Numbered from the stretch's first letter, positions 17,117 through 26,232 are shown. The stretch is 64,000 bases of DNA from Halorubrum tebenquichense DSM 14210 (GCF_000337415.1 NZ_AOJD01000021.1:249-64248), one strand, 5' to 3'. Translations and numbers: made by a program. The notes: a model not told the origin generated them from the sequence alone.

Positions 17117-17282
17117 CCGGTAGCACCCGATTTGCGGACGCGTGCCGGCCCGCCCTCGGCGCTCGTCCGTCGACCGCAACGGATCGAGTTTCGACCGTCG
17201 ACCCCGGTCGTTCCGGCACCTGAAGTCATCGTCGCCGGGACGGGGCGTTTCTCGGATCGCTTTCCGCACCGACAGCCGTCGG

Positions 17283-17996
17283 TTATCCGTCCGCGCCCTC
17301 GGCGAGCCCGTCGGCGACGATCCGGAACGTGGCGGTGTCGCCCGCGGGCTTCGATCGGTGTTTTTCGAGTGTCGCCCGGCGGTTCCCGCCGCGGAACCGG
17401 TCGACGCGGACGATCGCGCCGGTCCAGTGGTTGAGCGTGTTGCCGCCCAGCGCGCGGTCGCGGTCGCCGTCGGGGTCGGTGAACACCTGGTTCGTGATCA
17501 CGACGGCGACGTCGTGCCGCCGGGCCAGAGAGAGGAGGTGCGTCACCTGCTTCGCGACCTTCCGGAGCGACTCGCCGCCCTCGGTGTCGCCGGCGCGCTC
17601 CAGTCGGTAAAAGCCCGTCGCGGAGTCCAACACGATCAGCTCGACCTCCTCGGCGAGCTCCTCGGCGTCGCGGACCGCCTCGCGCTGGTCGTCGAAGTCG
17701 TACGCCTCGGAGATAACCAGCCGCGAGGCGAGCGCTTCGAGGGCGTCGTCGCCGTCGCCGTCACCCCGGTCGAGCCGGCCCTCGGCCAACTGCTCGAAGC
17801 GGTCGATAGAGAGCCCCTCGGTGTCGATGTAGAGGGCGCGGTCGCCGCGGGCCGCGACCTCGACCGCCGCCGAGAGCGCGAGGTTCGTCTTCCCCGCGGC
17901 CGGCGGGCCGTACACCTGCGTGACGACGCCGCGCTCGAAGCCGCCGCCCAGCAGCTCGTCGACCGGGCGACAGCCGGTCGGGATCGGATCGCTCAC
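17283..17996 (-). CDS. radB: DNA repair and recombination protein RadB
   Basis: 237-residue RecA-family paralogue limited to archaea; it assists RadA in recombination. Walker A is GPPAAGKT (residues 30-37), Walker B is VELIVLDSATG, and the lid/L2 region is HDVAVVITNQVFTD with GGNTLNHWTGAIVRV. It lacks the N-terminal helix-hairpin-helix domain of RadA, as expected. The start is GTG 17996 in the usual MSDPIPTGC context. TATTTAAATG (minus strand, 18021-18030) lies about 28 nt upstream, consistent with a leaderless message. Confidence 0.95.
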   Translation of the reverse strand: MSDPIPTGCRPVDELLGGGFERGVVTQVYGPPAAGKTNLALSAAVEVAARGDRALYIDTEGLSIDRFEQLAEGRLDRGDGDGDDALEALASRLVISEAYDFDDQREAVRDAEELAEEVELIVLDSATGFYRLERAGDTEGGESLRKVAKQVTHLLSLARRHDVAVVITNQVFTDPDGDRDRALGGNTLNHWTGAIVRVDRFRGGNRRATLEKHRSKPAGDTATFRIVADGLAEGADG

Positions 17997-18215
17997 TAGA
18001 CGGCAGTTCGGCCGCGCTCGTATTTAAATGGTCGATCGCGGCGGCGACGGCGCGGTACGCGCCGCTCGCCGTGGTGATACGCGCCGCTCGCCGACGGCAG
18101 CGCCGTCACTCGTCGGGCGGTGATAAGTGTGAGAGAAACGGAGATGGCGTCGATCGCGTCGAGCGACGGCCGAAATCCGGTAGTGCGTGCGGACCTGTCG
18201 TCCGCTACGTGGGGG

Positions 18216-18422
18216 TTAGTTGCGGACGAGGTTCGTCGCGCGGGGTCCCTTGGGGGACGATTCGATGTCGAATTCCACTTCCTGACCCTCCTCGAGGTCC
18301 GGGCCGCCGACGTCTTCCATGTGGAAGAACACGTCTTCGTCGTCGTCGAGGTCGCCGTCGTCAGTCGAGATGAAACCGTAGCCGCCAGTGTCGTTGAAGA
18401 AATCAACCTTACCGTTTGCCAT
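18216..18422 (-). CDS. cspA: Cold-shock-domain protein
   Basis: 68-residue single CSD protein that binds single-stranded nucleic acid. RNP1 is GGYGFIST and RNP2 is DVFFHMED, in the context MANGKVDFFNDTGG and PKGPRATNLVRN. ATG 18422 gives the standard size. The 219-bp gap to radB (17997-18215) contains only the RadB promoter and GC-rich sequence with no supported gene. The 207 bp upstream to the SCO gene hold promoters of both divergent genes. Confidence 0.95.
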   Translation of the reverse strand: MANGKVDFFNDTGGYGFISTDDGDLDDDEDVFFHMEDVGGPDLEEGQEVEFDIESSPKGPRATNLVRN

Positions 18423-18630
18423 TGCAAATAAACGTACAGCCCGTTCGGGGATAACCCTTGCGAGGGTCACGGTACCACGGAGGTTCCGGACGTTCGTCTA
18501 TCCGGGAAGCGCCGAATACCGCCACGTTCCGGGGCGCTCCGGCCGACGTTGCGACGCGCCCGGTCGTGTTCACCGCGTGCCACCAGCCGCGGGGTTCATT
18601 TACGCGCGACCACGTAAGTCGGACAACGAC

Positions 18631-19356
18631 ATGGACCGCCGCCACTTCCTCCGCTCGCTCGCCGGGACCGGCGTCGTCGCCGGCACGACCGCAACGGCCG
18701 GCTGCGCCGGCGTCCTCGGCGACGGCGACGCCGACGGCTCCGACGACGCAAGCGGCGAGAGAACGATCCTCGGCCCGCCGGAGCAGAGCCGGGGCGACCC
18801 GGTCCATCCGATCCGCGGCGAGGAGATGCCCGAGTTCACCATCCCCGACCCGATCACGGGCGGGGAGGTATCGACGGCGCAGTTCGAGGGCGAGCGCGCG
18901 TTCATGTGGACCTCGTTTTACACGAGCTGCCCGGACGGCGTCTGTCCGGCGCTCATCCTCCGGCTCCGACGAGCGCAGGAGCTCGCCGCCGAGGAGGGCC
19001 TGAGCGACGAGGCGGCGTTCCTCGCGCAGACGTTCGACCCGGAGCGCGACACCGCCGACGTCCTCCGGGAGTACGCCGGCCCGCGCGGCGTCGACCTCGA
19101 CGCCGGGAACTGGCATTTCCTCCGTCCCGAGAGCTACGATGCGGGGGTCGAGCTGATGGACGAGAACTTCGGGCTGGAGATCGAGAAGGTCCCGGACGAG
19201 GAGAACCGGTACGAGAACCTGGAGTACACGTTCCCACACTACGGCCTGATCCTCCTCGTCAACAAGCGGGGCATCGTCGAGCGGGCGTACCCGCGCGGCT
19301 CGGCGACGGAGGTCGAGCAGATCGTGAGCGACTTCGAGCGGGTGGTCACGGCGTGA
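18631..19356 (+). CDS. SCO1/SenC-family copper/thiol lipoprotein
   Basis: 241 residues. Tat motif RRHFLRSL (residues 3-10) and lipobox Cys25 predict an outward-facing lipoprotein. The thioredoxin-fold body has Cys100-PDGV-Cys105 and a conserved His203 (FPHYGLILLVNKRG), the positions that bind copper in SCO proteins delivering Cu to cytochrome oxidase. The cysteine motif is CX4C rather than the classical CX3C. Its stop overlaps the start of a TlpA-like gene, and a CcdA gene follows, forming a three-gene redox operon. Confidence 0.88.
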   Translation: MDRRHFLRSLAGTGVVAGTTATAGCAGVLGDGDADGSDDASGERTILGPPEQSRGDPVHPIRGEEMPEFTIPDPITGGEVSTAQFEGERAFMWTSFYTSCPDGVCPALILRLRRAQELAAEEGLSDEAAFLAQTFDPERDTADVLREYAGPRGVDLDAGNWHFLRPESYDAGVELMDENFGLEIEKVPDEENRYENLEYTFPHYGLILLVNKRGIVERAYPRGSATEVEQIVSDFERVVTA

Positions 19357-19949
19357 GGCGACGGGACCTGTTGGCGGGCGTCGCGAGCGTGGGGGTCCTC
19401 GGCGGCGCGGGCGTGGTCGCGAGCGGCGGGGTACCGGACTCGCTCGACGGCTCAGCCCCCGACGGGAGAGGCGACGTAGCCGACGAGAACGGGGGCGGCG
19501 GCGACGACGAACCGGGACCGGTCGAGCCGGTGACCCTACAGACGGTCGACGCCCCGGGGAGCCGCGACGGCGAGGTGACGCTCCCGGCTCCCGACCGCCC
19601 GACGTTCGTCGACTTCTTCGGGACGTGGTGTCCGCCCTGCGCCGAGCAGATGCCCGACCTCGCCGCGGCCCACGAGCGGATCGGCGACGAGGTGCTGTTC
19701 GTCTCGGTGACGACGGAGCCGGTCGGCGAGGCCGTCAGCGAGGAGACGATAGTCGAGTGGTGGAACGAACACGACGGCGACTGGCTCGTCGCCGCCGACA
19801 TCGCCGCCGAGCTCGCCGCGCGGCTCAACGTCGGCGGCTACCCGAGCGCGCGCGCAATCGACGCCTCCGGACGGGTCCGCTGGGCCACCTCGGGGACGCA
19901 CACGGCCGAGGAGTTCGTCGAGGGCATCGAGCGGGCGCTCGACCAATGA
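19353..19949 (+). CDS. TlpA/ResA-like thiol-disulfide oxidoreductase
   Basis: 198 residues from GTG 19353, which overlaps the SCO stop (GTGA). N-terminal RRRDLLAGVASVGVLGGAG is a Tat-type signal. An acidic linker follows, then a thioredoxin domain with active site W92-C93-P-P-C96 (FFGTWCPPCAEQMPD) and the cis-Pro loop NVGGYPSARAI. It likely reduces disulfides outside the membrane for cytochrome c or copper-site assembly, recharged by the CcdA protein encoded next. No lipobox cysteine was found in the signal. Confidence 0.9.
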   Translation: MRRRDLLAGVASVGVLGGAGVVASGGVPDSLDGSAPDGRGDVADENGGGGDDEPGPVEPVTLQTVDAPGSRDGEVTLPAPDRPTFVDFFGTWCPPCAEQMPDLAAAHERIGDEVLFVSVTTEPVGEAVSEETIVEWWNEHDGDWLVAADIAAELAARLNVGGYPSARAIDASGRVRWATSGTHTAEEFVEGIERALDQ

Positions 19950-19983
19950 CGGGGCCTCGGAGGACGGCCGGACGGATCGACCG

Positions 19984-20649
19984 ATGACCGACGTCTCGCT
20001 CGCGACGAACGTCCCGTTCGCCGTGACCGCGGGCGTGGCGACGTTCTTCTCGCCGTGTGCGTACCCCCTCCTACCGGGGTACGTCGGCTTTTATGTCAAC
20101 TCCGTCGAGGCCGACTCCGCGTCCGTCGTCGGCGCGGGCGTGCGCGGCGTCGCGGCCGCGATCGGGGTGCTGGCGACGTTCGCGCTGCTCGCCGGGGCCA
20201 CCGTCCGGGTCGGCTACTCGACGCTGTCGAACATCACAGTCTTCGAGACGCTCGTCGGCGGCCTGCTCGTCGTCTTCGGGCTGCTCGTCGTCGCCGGGCG
20301 AGCGCCGTCGATCTCGGTGCCGCTGCCGGAGCGCCGCACCGGCATCTTCGGATTCGGGCTGTTCGGGGCGGGCTACGCGCTCGCCGGCGCGGGCTGCGTC
20401 GCGCCCGTGTTCCTCGGCGTCGTCGCCCGCGCGATCGCGCTCCCGTCGGAGACGGCCGTGCTGGTCGTCGGCGTCTACGCCGGCACCGTCGCCGTCCTGA
20501 TGGCCGCGACCACGGTCGCGACCGGCGTCGGCCTCGTCAGCAACGCGAACCGGGTGATGGCTCACGCCGGCCTGTTAAAGCGGATCGCGGGCGCGGTGAT
20601 GGTCGCCGCCGGGATCGGACAGCTGTACCTCTCGCTGGTCGTGTACTGA
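19984..20649 (+). CDS. ccdA: CcdA/DsbD-type membrane thiol transporter
   Basis: 221-residue polytopic protein with about six helices. The redox cysteines are Cys25 in FFSPCAYPLLPGYV and Cys138 in ALAGAGCVAPVFLG, at the ends of helices 1 and 4 as in CcdA. It carries electrons from cytosolic thioredoxin across the membrane to the TlpA-like partner encoded 34 nt upstream. With the SCO gene this forms a small cassette for cytochrome c or CuA maturation. Confidence 0.93.
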   Translation: MTDVSLATNVPFAVTAGVATFFSPCAYPLLPGYVGFYVNSVEADSASVVGAGVRGVAAAIGVLATFALLAGATVRVGYSTLSNITVFETLVGGLLVVFGLLVVAGRAPSISVPLPERRTGIFGFGLFGAGYALAGAGCVAPVFLGVVARAIALPSETAVLVVGVYAGTVAVLMAATTVATGVGLVSNANRVMAHAGLLKRIAGAVMVAAGIGQLYLSLVVY

Positions 20650-20776
20650 GTCCGTGGGCGGGGCCGGGGACGAGCCGCCGCACGCTCCGTGGAACTGACA
20701 GTTGTCTCTCCCGTAGATTCTTACCCGATAGCGTCGAATCCTCCCACGACCGAACCGACGGTTCGGTCCCCGCACG

Positions 20777-21433
20777 ATGAATCTCGATCAGTTCACCGCC
20801 GAGAACGCACCGACGGACAGCGCGGAACCGTTCCAGCGCGAGAACAGCTACACCTTGGACGTCGCGGTCGCCGGCACGGTCATGGCGAAGGCCGGGTCGA
20901 TGGTGGCGTACACGGGCGACGTGTCGTTCACCGGGAAGGCCTCCGCGGAGGGCGGACTCACCGGCTTCCTCAAGGAGGCGGCCACGGGCGAGGGGACGCC
21001 GATCATGGCCGTCGAGGGCGACGGCCACGTCTACTTCGCGGACAACGGCAAGAAGGTACAGGTGATCGAACTCGGTGCCGACGAGTCGATCACGGTCAAC
21101 GGCGAGGACGTGCTCGCGTTCGATGAGTCGCTCTCCTACGAGATCAACACCATCGACAGCCTCGCCGGCGCGCTCGCCGGCGGGTTCAGCAACGTCTACC
21201 TCGAAGGGCCGGGGTACGTCGCGCTCACCACCCACGGCGATCCCATCGTCTTGGAACCGCCGGTGGCGACCGACCCGAGCGCGACCGTCGCGTGGGGCGG
21301 CACCTCGCCCGACGTGGAGGTGAACCGGAGCCTCTCGGACATGATCGGACAGGAGTCGGGCGAGCGCTACCAGATGCGGTTCGACGGCGACGACGGGTTC
21401 GTCGTCGTCCAGCCGCGCGAGGAGCACGCCTGA
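20777..21433 (+). CDS. AIM24-family protein
   Basis: 218 residues, rich in beta strands. Features of the AIM24/TraT-like family: EPFQRENSYTLDVAVAGTVMAKAGSMVAYTGDV, the Gly-rich KASAEGGLTGFLKEAATGEG loop, and the second half VNGEDVLAFDESLSYEINTI with FSNVYLEGPGYVALTTHG. The family forms a double-stranded beta-helix, and its molecular role is not settled. No signal peptide. The ATG at 20777 is supported by the MNLDQF start and family length. Confidence 0.88.
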   Translation: MNLDQFTAENAPTDSAEPFQRENSYTLDVAVAGTVMAKAGSMVAYTGDVSFTGKASAEGGLTGFLKEAATGEGTPIMAVEGDGHVYFADNGKKVQVIELGADESITVNGEDVLAFDESLSYEINTIDSLAGALAGGFSNVYLEGPGYVALTTHGDPIVLEPPVATDPSATVAWGGTSPDVEVNRSLSDMIGQESGERYQMRFDGDDGFVVVQPREEHA

Positions 21434-21466
21434 GTCCCGCAGAGAGGTCCGACCCGGGGCGCGACG

Positions 21467-22822
21467 CTATCGCGCCGCCAGCCAGTCGGCGAAGTCGCCA
21501 GTGAGGAACCCGGCGTAGTCGACGATCCCGAGGTACAGCGAGACGATCACGACGATCACGATCGGGATCCGAACGGCCCAGATCCACGCGTCGCCGAGCC
21601 CCCCGAGGTCGCCGATCCCCTTGCGGAGTTCCTCGCGGCCGACGTCCGGGATCACCCAGCCGACGAACAGCGCGAGCAGCAGCGACCCGAGCACGAGCAG
21701 GATGCCGTCCGCGAGCAGGTCGTATAAATCGAGGAATATCAGGTCGACGGTGACGGGCACGCCGAGCAGGAAGACCGCCACGCCGACCGCGGCGGACGCC
21801 GGGATCCGGGCGACGCCGACCTCGTCGATCAGGTACGAGACCAGCACCTCGAGGATGCTGATCGCGGAGGAGAGCGCCGCGATCCCGACCATCCCGAAGA
21901 AGACGACGCCGAGGATCCGGCCGCCGGGGATGCCGGCGAACGCCGACGTGAGGCTCACGAAGATCGCACCGGGACCGCCCGTTCCCGGCTCGATTCCCAC
22001 CGAGAAGAGAACGGGGAAGACGACGAAGCCGACGAGGACGGCGACGAGCGTGTCGAGCGTCGCGATGATCCCCGCGTCGGCCGCGAGGTTCCGGTCCTCG
22101 CCGAGGTAGGAGGCGTAGGTGATCATCACGCCCATGCCGAGCGACAGCGTGAAGAACGCCTGTCCGGCGGCGGCCGGCAGGATCTCGGTCCAGTTGGCCG
22201 CGATCGTTCCGAAGTCGGGCGAGAGGTAGTAGGCGTACGCCGCGCTCGCGCCGTCGAGGGTGAAGCCGTAGGCGGCGAGGCCGAGCAGGAGGACGAGGAT
22301 GGCGGGGACCATCACCTTCACGCTCAGTTCGATCCCGCGCCGGACGCCGGCGGCGATGATGCCGATGACGCAGAGCATGAAGACGGCGTGGAAGAGGAGG
22401 GTGTCGAGCCCGGTCGACACCGTGCCGAACAGCGCCTCGGCCTCGGCGGGGTCGGTGAGGGTGAACCCCTCGGTGATCCCGATGAGCGTGTACCGCAGGA
22501 ACCAGCCAGCGACGACGCTGTAGTACGAGAGGATGATGAATCCGGTGACGACGAACAGCCAACCGGCGTACGACCACGCGCCGCTGCCGAGTTCGCGCAG
22601 CGCGCCGACCGGGTTCCGGTCGGTCCGCCGCCCGATGACGAACTCGACGAGGATCGCCGGGAACCCGATCAGCGCGACGAACGCCAGGTAGGTGATGAGA
22701 AACGACGATCCGCCGTACTGGCCGGTGATGAACGGGAACCGCCAGATGTTCCCGAGTCCGACCGCGCTGCCGACCGCGGCGAGGATGAACCCCGCCCGCG
22801 TCGCCCATGTCTCGCGTGCCAT
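21467..22822 (-). CDS. Sodium:neurotransmitter symporter (NSS) family transporter
   Basis: 451 residues, LeuT fold, about 11-12 transmembrane helices. The sodium/substrate site is in helix 1: RAGFILAAVGSAVGLGNIWRFPF, and the unwound helix 6 region is ALSSAISILEVLVSYL. It probably imports an amino acid with Na+, which fits a halophile. Substrate not predictable. The start MARETWATRAG at 22822 is the canonical NSS N-terminus. An upstream-extended frame from 23128 is rejected. It is divergent from the flavoprotein at 22968. Confidence 0.93.
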   Translation of the reverse strand: MARETWATRAGFILAAVGSAVGLGNIWRFPFITGQYGGSSFLITYLAFVALIGFPAILVEFVIGRRTDRNPVGALRELGSGAWSYAGWLFVVTGFIILSYYSVVAGWFLRYTLIGITEGFTLTDPAEAEALFGTVSTGLDTLLFHAVFMLCVIGIIAAGVRRGIELSVKVMVPAILVLLLGLAAYGFTLDGASAAYAYYLSPDFGTIAANWTEILPAAAGQAFFTLSLGMGVMITYASYLGEDRNLAADAGIIATLDTLVAVLVGFVVFPVLFSVGIEPGTGGPGAIFVSLTSAFAGIPGGRILGVVFFGMVGIAALSSAISILEVLVSYLIDEVGVARIPASAAVGVAVFLLGVPVTVDLIFLDLYDLLADGILLVLGSLLLALFVGWVIPDVGREELRKGIGDLGGLGDAWIWAVRIPIVIVVIVSLYLGIVDYAGFLTGDFADWLAAR

Positions 22823-22967
22823 TGGTACCGGAGCAATTCCGTTGGGGCGTAAAAACGTGTCTCTCCGGCGCTGACACAGATAATGAACGTTCCTGATCGT
22901 TCGTCCAATCCTCTGCGTACCGAGCGGCGACCGTGAATTTAATAGCCGGACGGCCACCTCACGGGGT

Positions 22968-24356
22968 ATGGAACGCGTAGACGTCGCGATCGTGGGTGGC
23001 GGTCCGGCGGGGTCCTCCGCAGCGCACGCGGCCGCCACCGGCGGCGCTGACGCGCTCGTACTCGAGAAGGGGGTCCCCCGGGCCGACCGGGACCGGCTCG
23101 GTCCCGACTCGACCGACGCCGCGGGCATCCTCGACTACTGGGTCGACATCATGGGGGTCCACCCCGACGAGTTCGACGACGGGGTCGTTCAGCGCGAGCT
23201 GAACCGCGCGGAGTTCCGCGGTCCGGAGGAGGCGGCGACGCTCGAGTCGACCGGCATCGACTCCTCGTACGACAAGTTCGGCTACACCTTCCAGCGCGCG
23301 CGCTTCGACGACTGGCTCCGCGACCGCGCCGAGGAGGCCGGCGCGGAGTACCGGGCCGGGGTGTCCGTCCGCGGCGTCGACACCGACCTCTCGGCGACGC
23401 CCGGGAGCGACGACCTCCGTCACACGCTCGAACTCGCCGACGGGGAGACGGTCGGCGCGGACTTCGTGGTGCTCGCCGACGGGCCACAACGGACCGTCAC
23501 GAACCGGGTCCTCGACGAGTACCTGCCCGCGGACGCGCAGGCCTCCGAGCGGCTGGCCTCCCGGACCGCGAACCACATCGCGTATCAGGAGTACCGGCGC
23601 GTCCCCGACGAGGTCTTCGAGGAGGTGAACGACGCCCTCGTCTTCTGGTGGGGCGTGATGCCCGGCGAGACCGCCTACCCGTGGATCTTCCCGAACGCGG
23701 ACGGCGTCTGCCGGGTCGGGCTCACGATGCCGATCGGGCTCGACATCGACGAGTTCGACCGCGACGCGTACGCGCTGCTCGACGAGGACGACGAGTCGAT
23801 CCCGCAGGGCGGCGAGTACGTCCGTCGACTGCTGGAGTGGCAGTACGGCGACGAGTACGACATCGAGGAGGACTTCCCCGTCGTCGAGGAGGCCGGCAAG
23901 CGGGACGGGACGGAGACCTATCCGATCTCGTCGACGCGACCGATCGACTCGCCGGTCGAGGCCGGCGTCGCGGTCGCCGGCGGCGCGATGGGGACGACCT
24001 CTGCGTTCCACGAGGGCGGCGACCACGTGGCGGTCCGCACCGGCGCGATCGCCGGCGAACTCGCGGCCGAAGGGGATTTAGCCGCGTACAACCGCCGCTG
24101 GAAGGAGGCGATCGGCGACGAGGTCGTCCGCAACGTGACGATGGCCGACATGGTCGCCGACTACGACCCGGACGACTGGGACCGGATCATCGGGGCGGCC
24201 GACGCGATGCTCGCCGCCGGAACGAGCGACGGACTGCTGTCGCAGCCGTACCGCTCCGGCTGGGAGTCGGCGAAGCTCCTCCTCGGATACAAGTGGAACA
24301 AGCGGCGCGTCAAGCGGGACTACGTCGGCATCGAGGAGAGCGAGTACGTCTACTGA
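22968..24356 (+). CDS. Geranylgeranyl reductase-like FAD-dependent oxidoreductase
   Basis: 462 residues. It has the FAD-binding Rossmann start VDVAIVGGGPAGSSAAHAAA, DKFGYTFQRARFDDWL (substrate-domain entry), and the second FAD motif VAGGAMGTTSAFHEGGDHVAV. Members of this family reduce isoprenoid chains in archaeal lipids or quinones. This one is longer and more divergent than the standard digeranylgeranylglycerophospholipid reductase, so a different isoprenoid or quinone substrate is possible. GAATTTAATA (22935-22944) is a TATA box about 28 nt upstream. Confidence 0.85.
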   Translation: MERVDVAIVGGGPAGSSAAHAAATGGADALVLEKGVPRADRDRLGPDSTDAAGILDYWVDIMGVHPDEFDDGVVQRELNRAEFRGPEEAATLESTGIDSSYDKFGYTFQRARFDDWLRDRAEEAGAEYRAGVSVRGVDTDLSATPGSDDLRHTLELADGETVGADFVVLADGPQRTVTNRVLDEYLPADAQASERLASRTANHIAYQEYRRVPDEVFEEVNDALVFWWGVMPGETAYPWIFPNADGVCRVGLTMPIGLDIDEFDRDAYALLDEDDESIPQGGEYVRRLLEWQYGDEYDIEEDFPVVEEAGKRDGTETYPISSTRPIDSPVEAGVAVAGGAMGTTSAFHEGGDHVAVRTGAIAGELAAEGDLAAYNRRWKEAIGDEVVRNVTMADMVADYDPDDWDRIIGAADAMLAAGTSDGLLSQPYRSGWESAKLLLGYKWNKRRVKRDYVGIEESEYVY

Positions 24357-24395
24357 CGCGCCGCGTGCGCGTCGACGCCGCCCCGCCCGGTTCGA

Positions 24396-25523
24396 CTACC
24401 GGATCACGGGAGCCGCGAGCTCCACCGGTTCCGGCTTGATCCCCGCCACGTCGACCGGCTCGGCCTCGTGGCTCGGCCACCGGCCCGTCTTGGTGAGCCG
24501 CTCCGTCAGGTCCGCCGCGACGAGGTGCGTGTCCTCGCTTTTCGTCCCCCGAACCGTCGGGTTCCACGCGTAGCCCATCGATCGCCGGACCGGCTCGTCG
24601 CCGTCGGGCGTCGCGATCCACTCCCGACCGGCGAACCCGGCCGCGCCGCCCTGATGGTGATTCTCCCACTCGTCAGGGAAACCGACCGCGTCGTACGCCT
24701 CCCGAATCGCCGCGAAGACGTCGCCAGCGGTGTCCGGCCCGTCGGCGTCGCCGTCGGTGAGGGTCCCGGCCGCGCCGGCCTCGGTAGCGCGGATCGCGGT
24801 CGCCTCGACGCGCGCCGCGGCGCGGTGCCGCTCCTCGAACCAGTCCGGGGCGTCGAAGGCGACGGTCCGCGTCATCGAGGCGTACAGCCCCGCGCGCTCG
24901 CCGGTGACCGAGACGAGGGCGTAGTCGCCGAGCGCCGCGTCGGTCGGTGTGAAGTGGCGGTACGACTGGGCCCGCTCCGCGCCGCCGACGAGCACGACCG
25001 GGGTGTCCACGTCGCGCGAGGCGAGCGAGATGTCGATGCCGGCCGCGACCTCGTACTCTGGGTCCTCCGGTTCGAGGTTCCGGCAGACGGTCTCGACGGC
25101 GGCGGCGATCTCGCGGCCCAGTTCGCGGTACCGCTCGACGTCGTCGTCGGTGAGGGGCTGGCGCAGGCGGCTCCCGTCGACGGTCTCGAAGCCGGGGACG
25201 TCGAAGTCCGCGGCGGCGGGCGCGGGCGACCGCTCGGCGACCGCCTCGGCGAGCGAGCCGGCGTGCCACGGGAACGACTCGACCGCGAACGCCTCCGGGA
25301 GCTCCTCGTCGGCGAGCCGCTCCGCCTCGATGGAGTCGGTGATCACGCGGAGGTCGCCGTCGTAGCCGGCGGCCGCGACGCCGGTCGTCGCGTCGGCGTC
25401 GACGACGTTGTCGCCGCCGGTGAGCCACGCGAACCCGTTGGGGCGCGCGAACCAGACCGCTTCGAGGCCGCGCTCGGCGAGGTACGCGTCGAGCCTGTCG
25501 GTGCGGGCGGAGAGGTCGACCAT
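24396..25523 (-). CDS. M24 (creatinase/aminopeptidase P) family protein with degenerate metal site
   Basis: 375 residues with the creatinase-type N-terminal domain (VDLSARTDRLDAYLAERGLEAVWFARPNGFAWLTGGDN) and a pita-bread C-terminal domain. Of the five metal ligands of M24 peptidases, the two Asp positions read Ser (VSVTGERAGLYASMTRT), the His is kept (HHQGGAAGF), the first Glu is Asn (AWNPT), and the last Glu is kept (KSEDTHLV). A two-metal peptidase mechanism is therefore unlikely; creatinase itself lacks the metal. Start ATG 25523 fits the family N-terminus. Convergent with the flavoprotein. Confidence 0.85.
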   Translation of the reverse strand: MVDLSARTDRLDAYLAERGLEAVWFARPNGFAWLTGGDNVVDADATTGVAAAGYDGDLRVITDSIEAERLADEELPEAFAVESFPWHAGSLAEAVAERSPAPAAADFDVPGFETVDGSRLRQPLTDDDVERYRELGREIAAAVETVCRNLEPEDPEYEVAAGIDISLASRDVDTPVVLVGGAERAQSYRHFTPTDAALGDYALVSVTGERAGLYASMTRTVAFDAPDWFEERHRAAARVEATAIRATEAGAAGTLTDGDADGPDTAGDVFAAIREAYDAVGFPDEWENHHQGGAAGFAGREWIATPDGDEPVRRSMGYAWNPTVRGTKSEDTHLVAADLTERLTKTGRWPSHEAEPVDVAGIKPEPVELAAPVIR

Positions 25524-25768
25524 ACCGACGGGTTCTCGCCGAATCAGTAAAACCGGTCGGAACCGGTCAGGGTCGGTCGGCGCTTGGAATCGGCCGGATC
25601 TCGGACCGCAACGGACCGTAACGGGCGCGGAGTCGGGAAGCCTGTGGGCCGGGCGTCGCCACCGCGCCGTCTTCCGATCGGTTCGCCCCACGCCCCCGAC
25701 CCGAAGCCCGAAACGAAAGGTTCAATTACGTTCCACGGAAACGACGAGATGCGTCAGTAAGCCCCCTC

Positions 25769-25843
25769 GGGTTGGTAGTCTAGTCCGGTTATGACACCTC
25801 CTTGACATGGAGGAGGCCGGCGGTTCAAATCCGCCCCAACCCA
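25769..25843 (+). tRNA. tRNA-Val (anticodon GAC)
   Basis: 75-nt cloverleaf. The acceptor stem GGGTTGG pairs with CCAACCC and the discriminator is A. The anticodon stem CCTCC/GGAGG encloses the loop TTGACAT with anticodon GAC. The T-arm is GGCGG-TTCAAAT-CCGCC. CCA is not encoded. There is no intron. TTCAATTACG just upstream (about 25721) may be the promoter. The 245 bp between the M24 gene start and this tRNA hold nothing else I can support. Confidence 0.97.
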
Positions 25844-25977
25844 CTTTTGTCGACACCGCAACTGCGAGCGATAGCGAGCAGTCCGTGTCGACAAAGTGGT
25901 GCCGCGGATTTGAAGCAGGGAACACAGCGAGCGCCAGCGAGCGGTGTGACCGAGGTTCAAATCCGCCCCAACCCACT
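25822..25977 (+). repeat. att-like duplication of the tRNA-Val 3' end
   Basis: The last 22 nt of the tRNA plus 2 nt (25822-25845, starting GGTTCAAATCC) are repeated exactly at 25954-25977, 132 bp away. An 11-nt fragment of the same T-arm is also present inverted at 25904-25914 (GCGGATTTGAA). Between them lies a perfect 11-bp inverted repeat TTTGTCGACAC (25846-25856) / GTGTCGACAAA (25885-25895). Integrases commonly use tRNA 3' ends, so this looks like attL/attR of a lost or minimal element. No integrase gene is present. The stretch from 25978 to 26232 shows no gene. Confidence 0.75.
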
Positions 25978-26232
25978 CCGAGTCCTCGCAACAGCGAATG
26001 ACGGCATCGCGTCGCAGATATCTGAGTAACGTCGTAGCGTCTGGACTGCGCGGCGGTCGGACAGATTTGTTGACTATCGGACCTTTCTCGGTCGTTCTCA
26101 CCGCTGACGCACGCTCCCGCTGTGAACTCAACGGGAATCGGCGTGAGTCGTCTCAACGCGAAGGACTGATCCGCCCGTTGAGCGCGGATCGATGCGAAGT
26201 TTCTTTTACTTCACCCCGGAGGATCCGGGTAG

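Noticed and set aside
25722-26156. Minus-strand frames through tRNA-Val (WVGADLNRRPP-type peptides)
   Set aside because: These peptides are translations of the antisense of a tRNA and its duplicated 3' end, a frequent annotation artefact.
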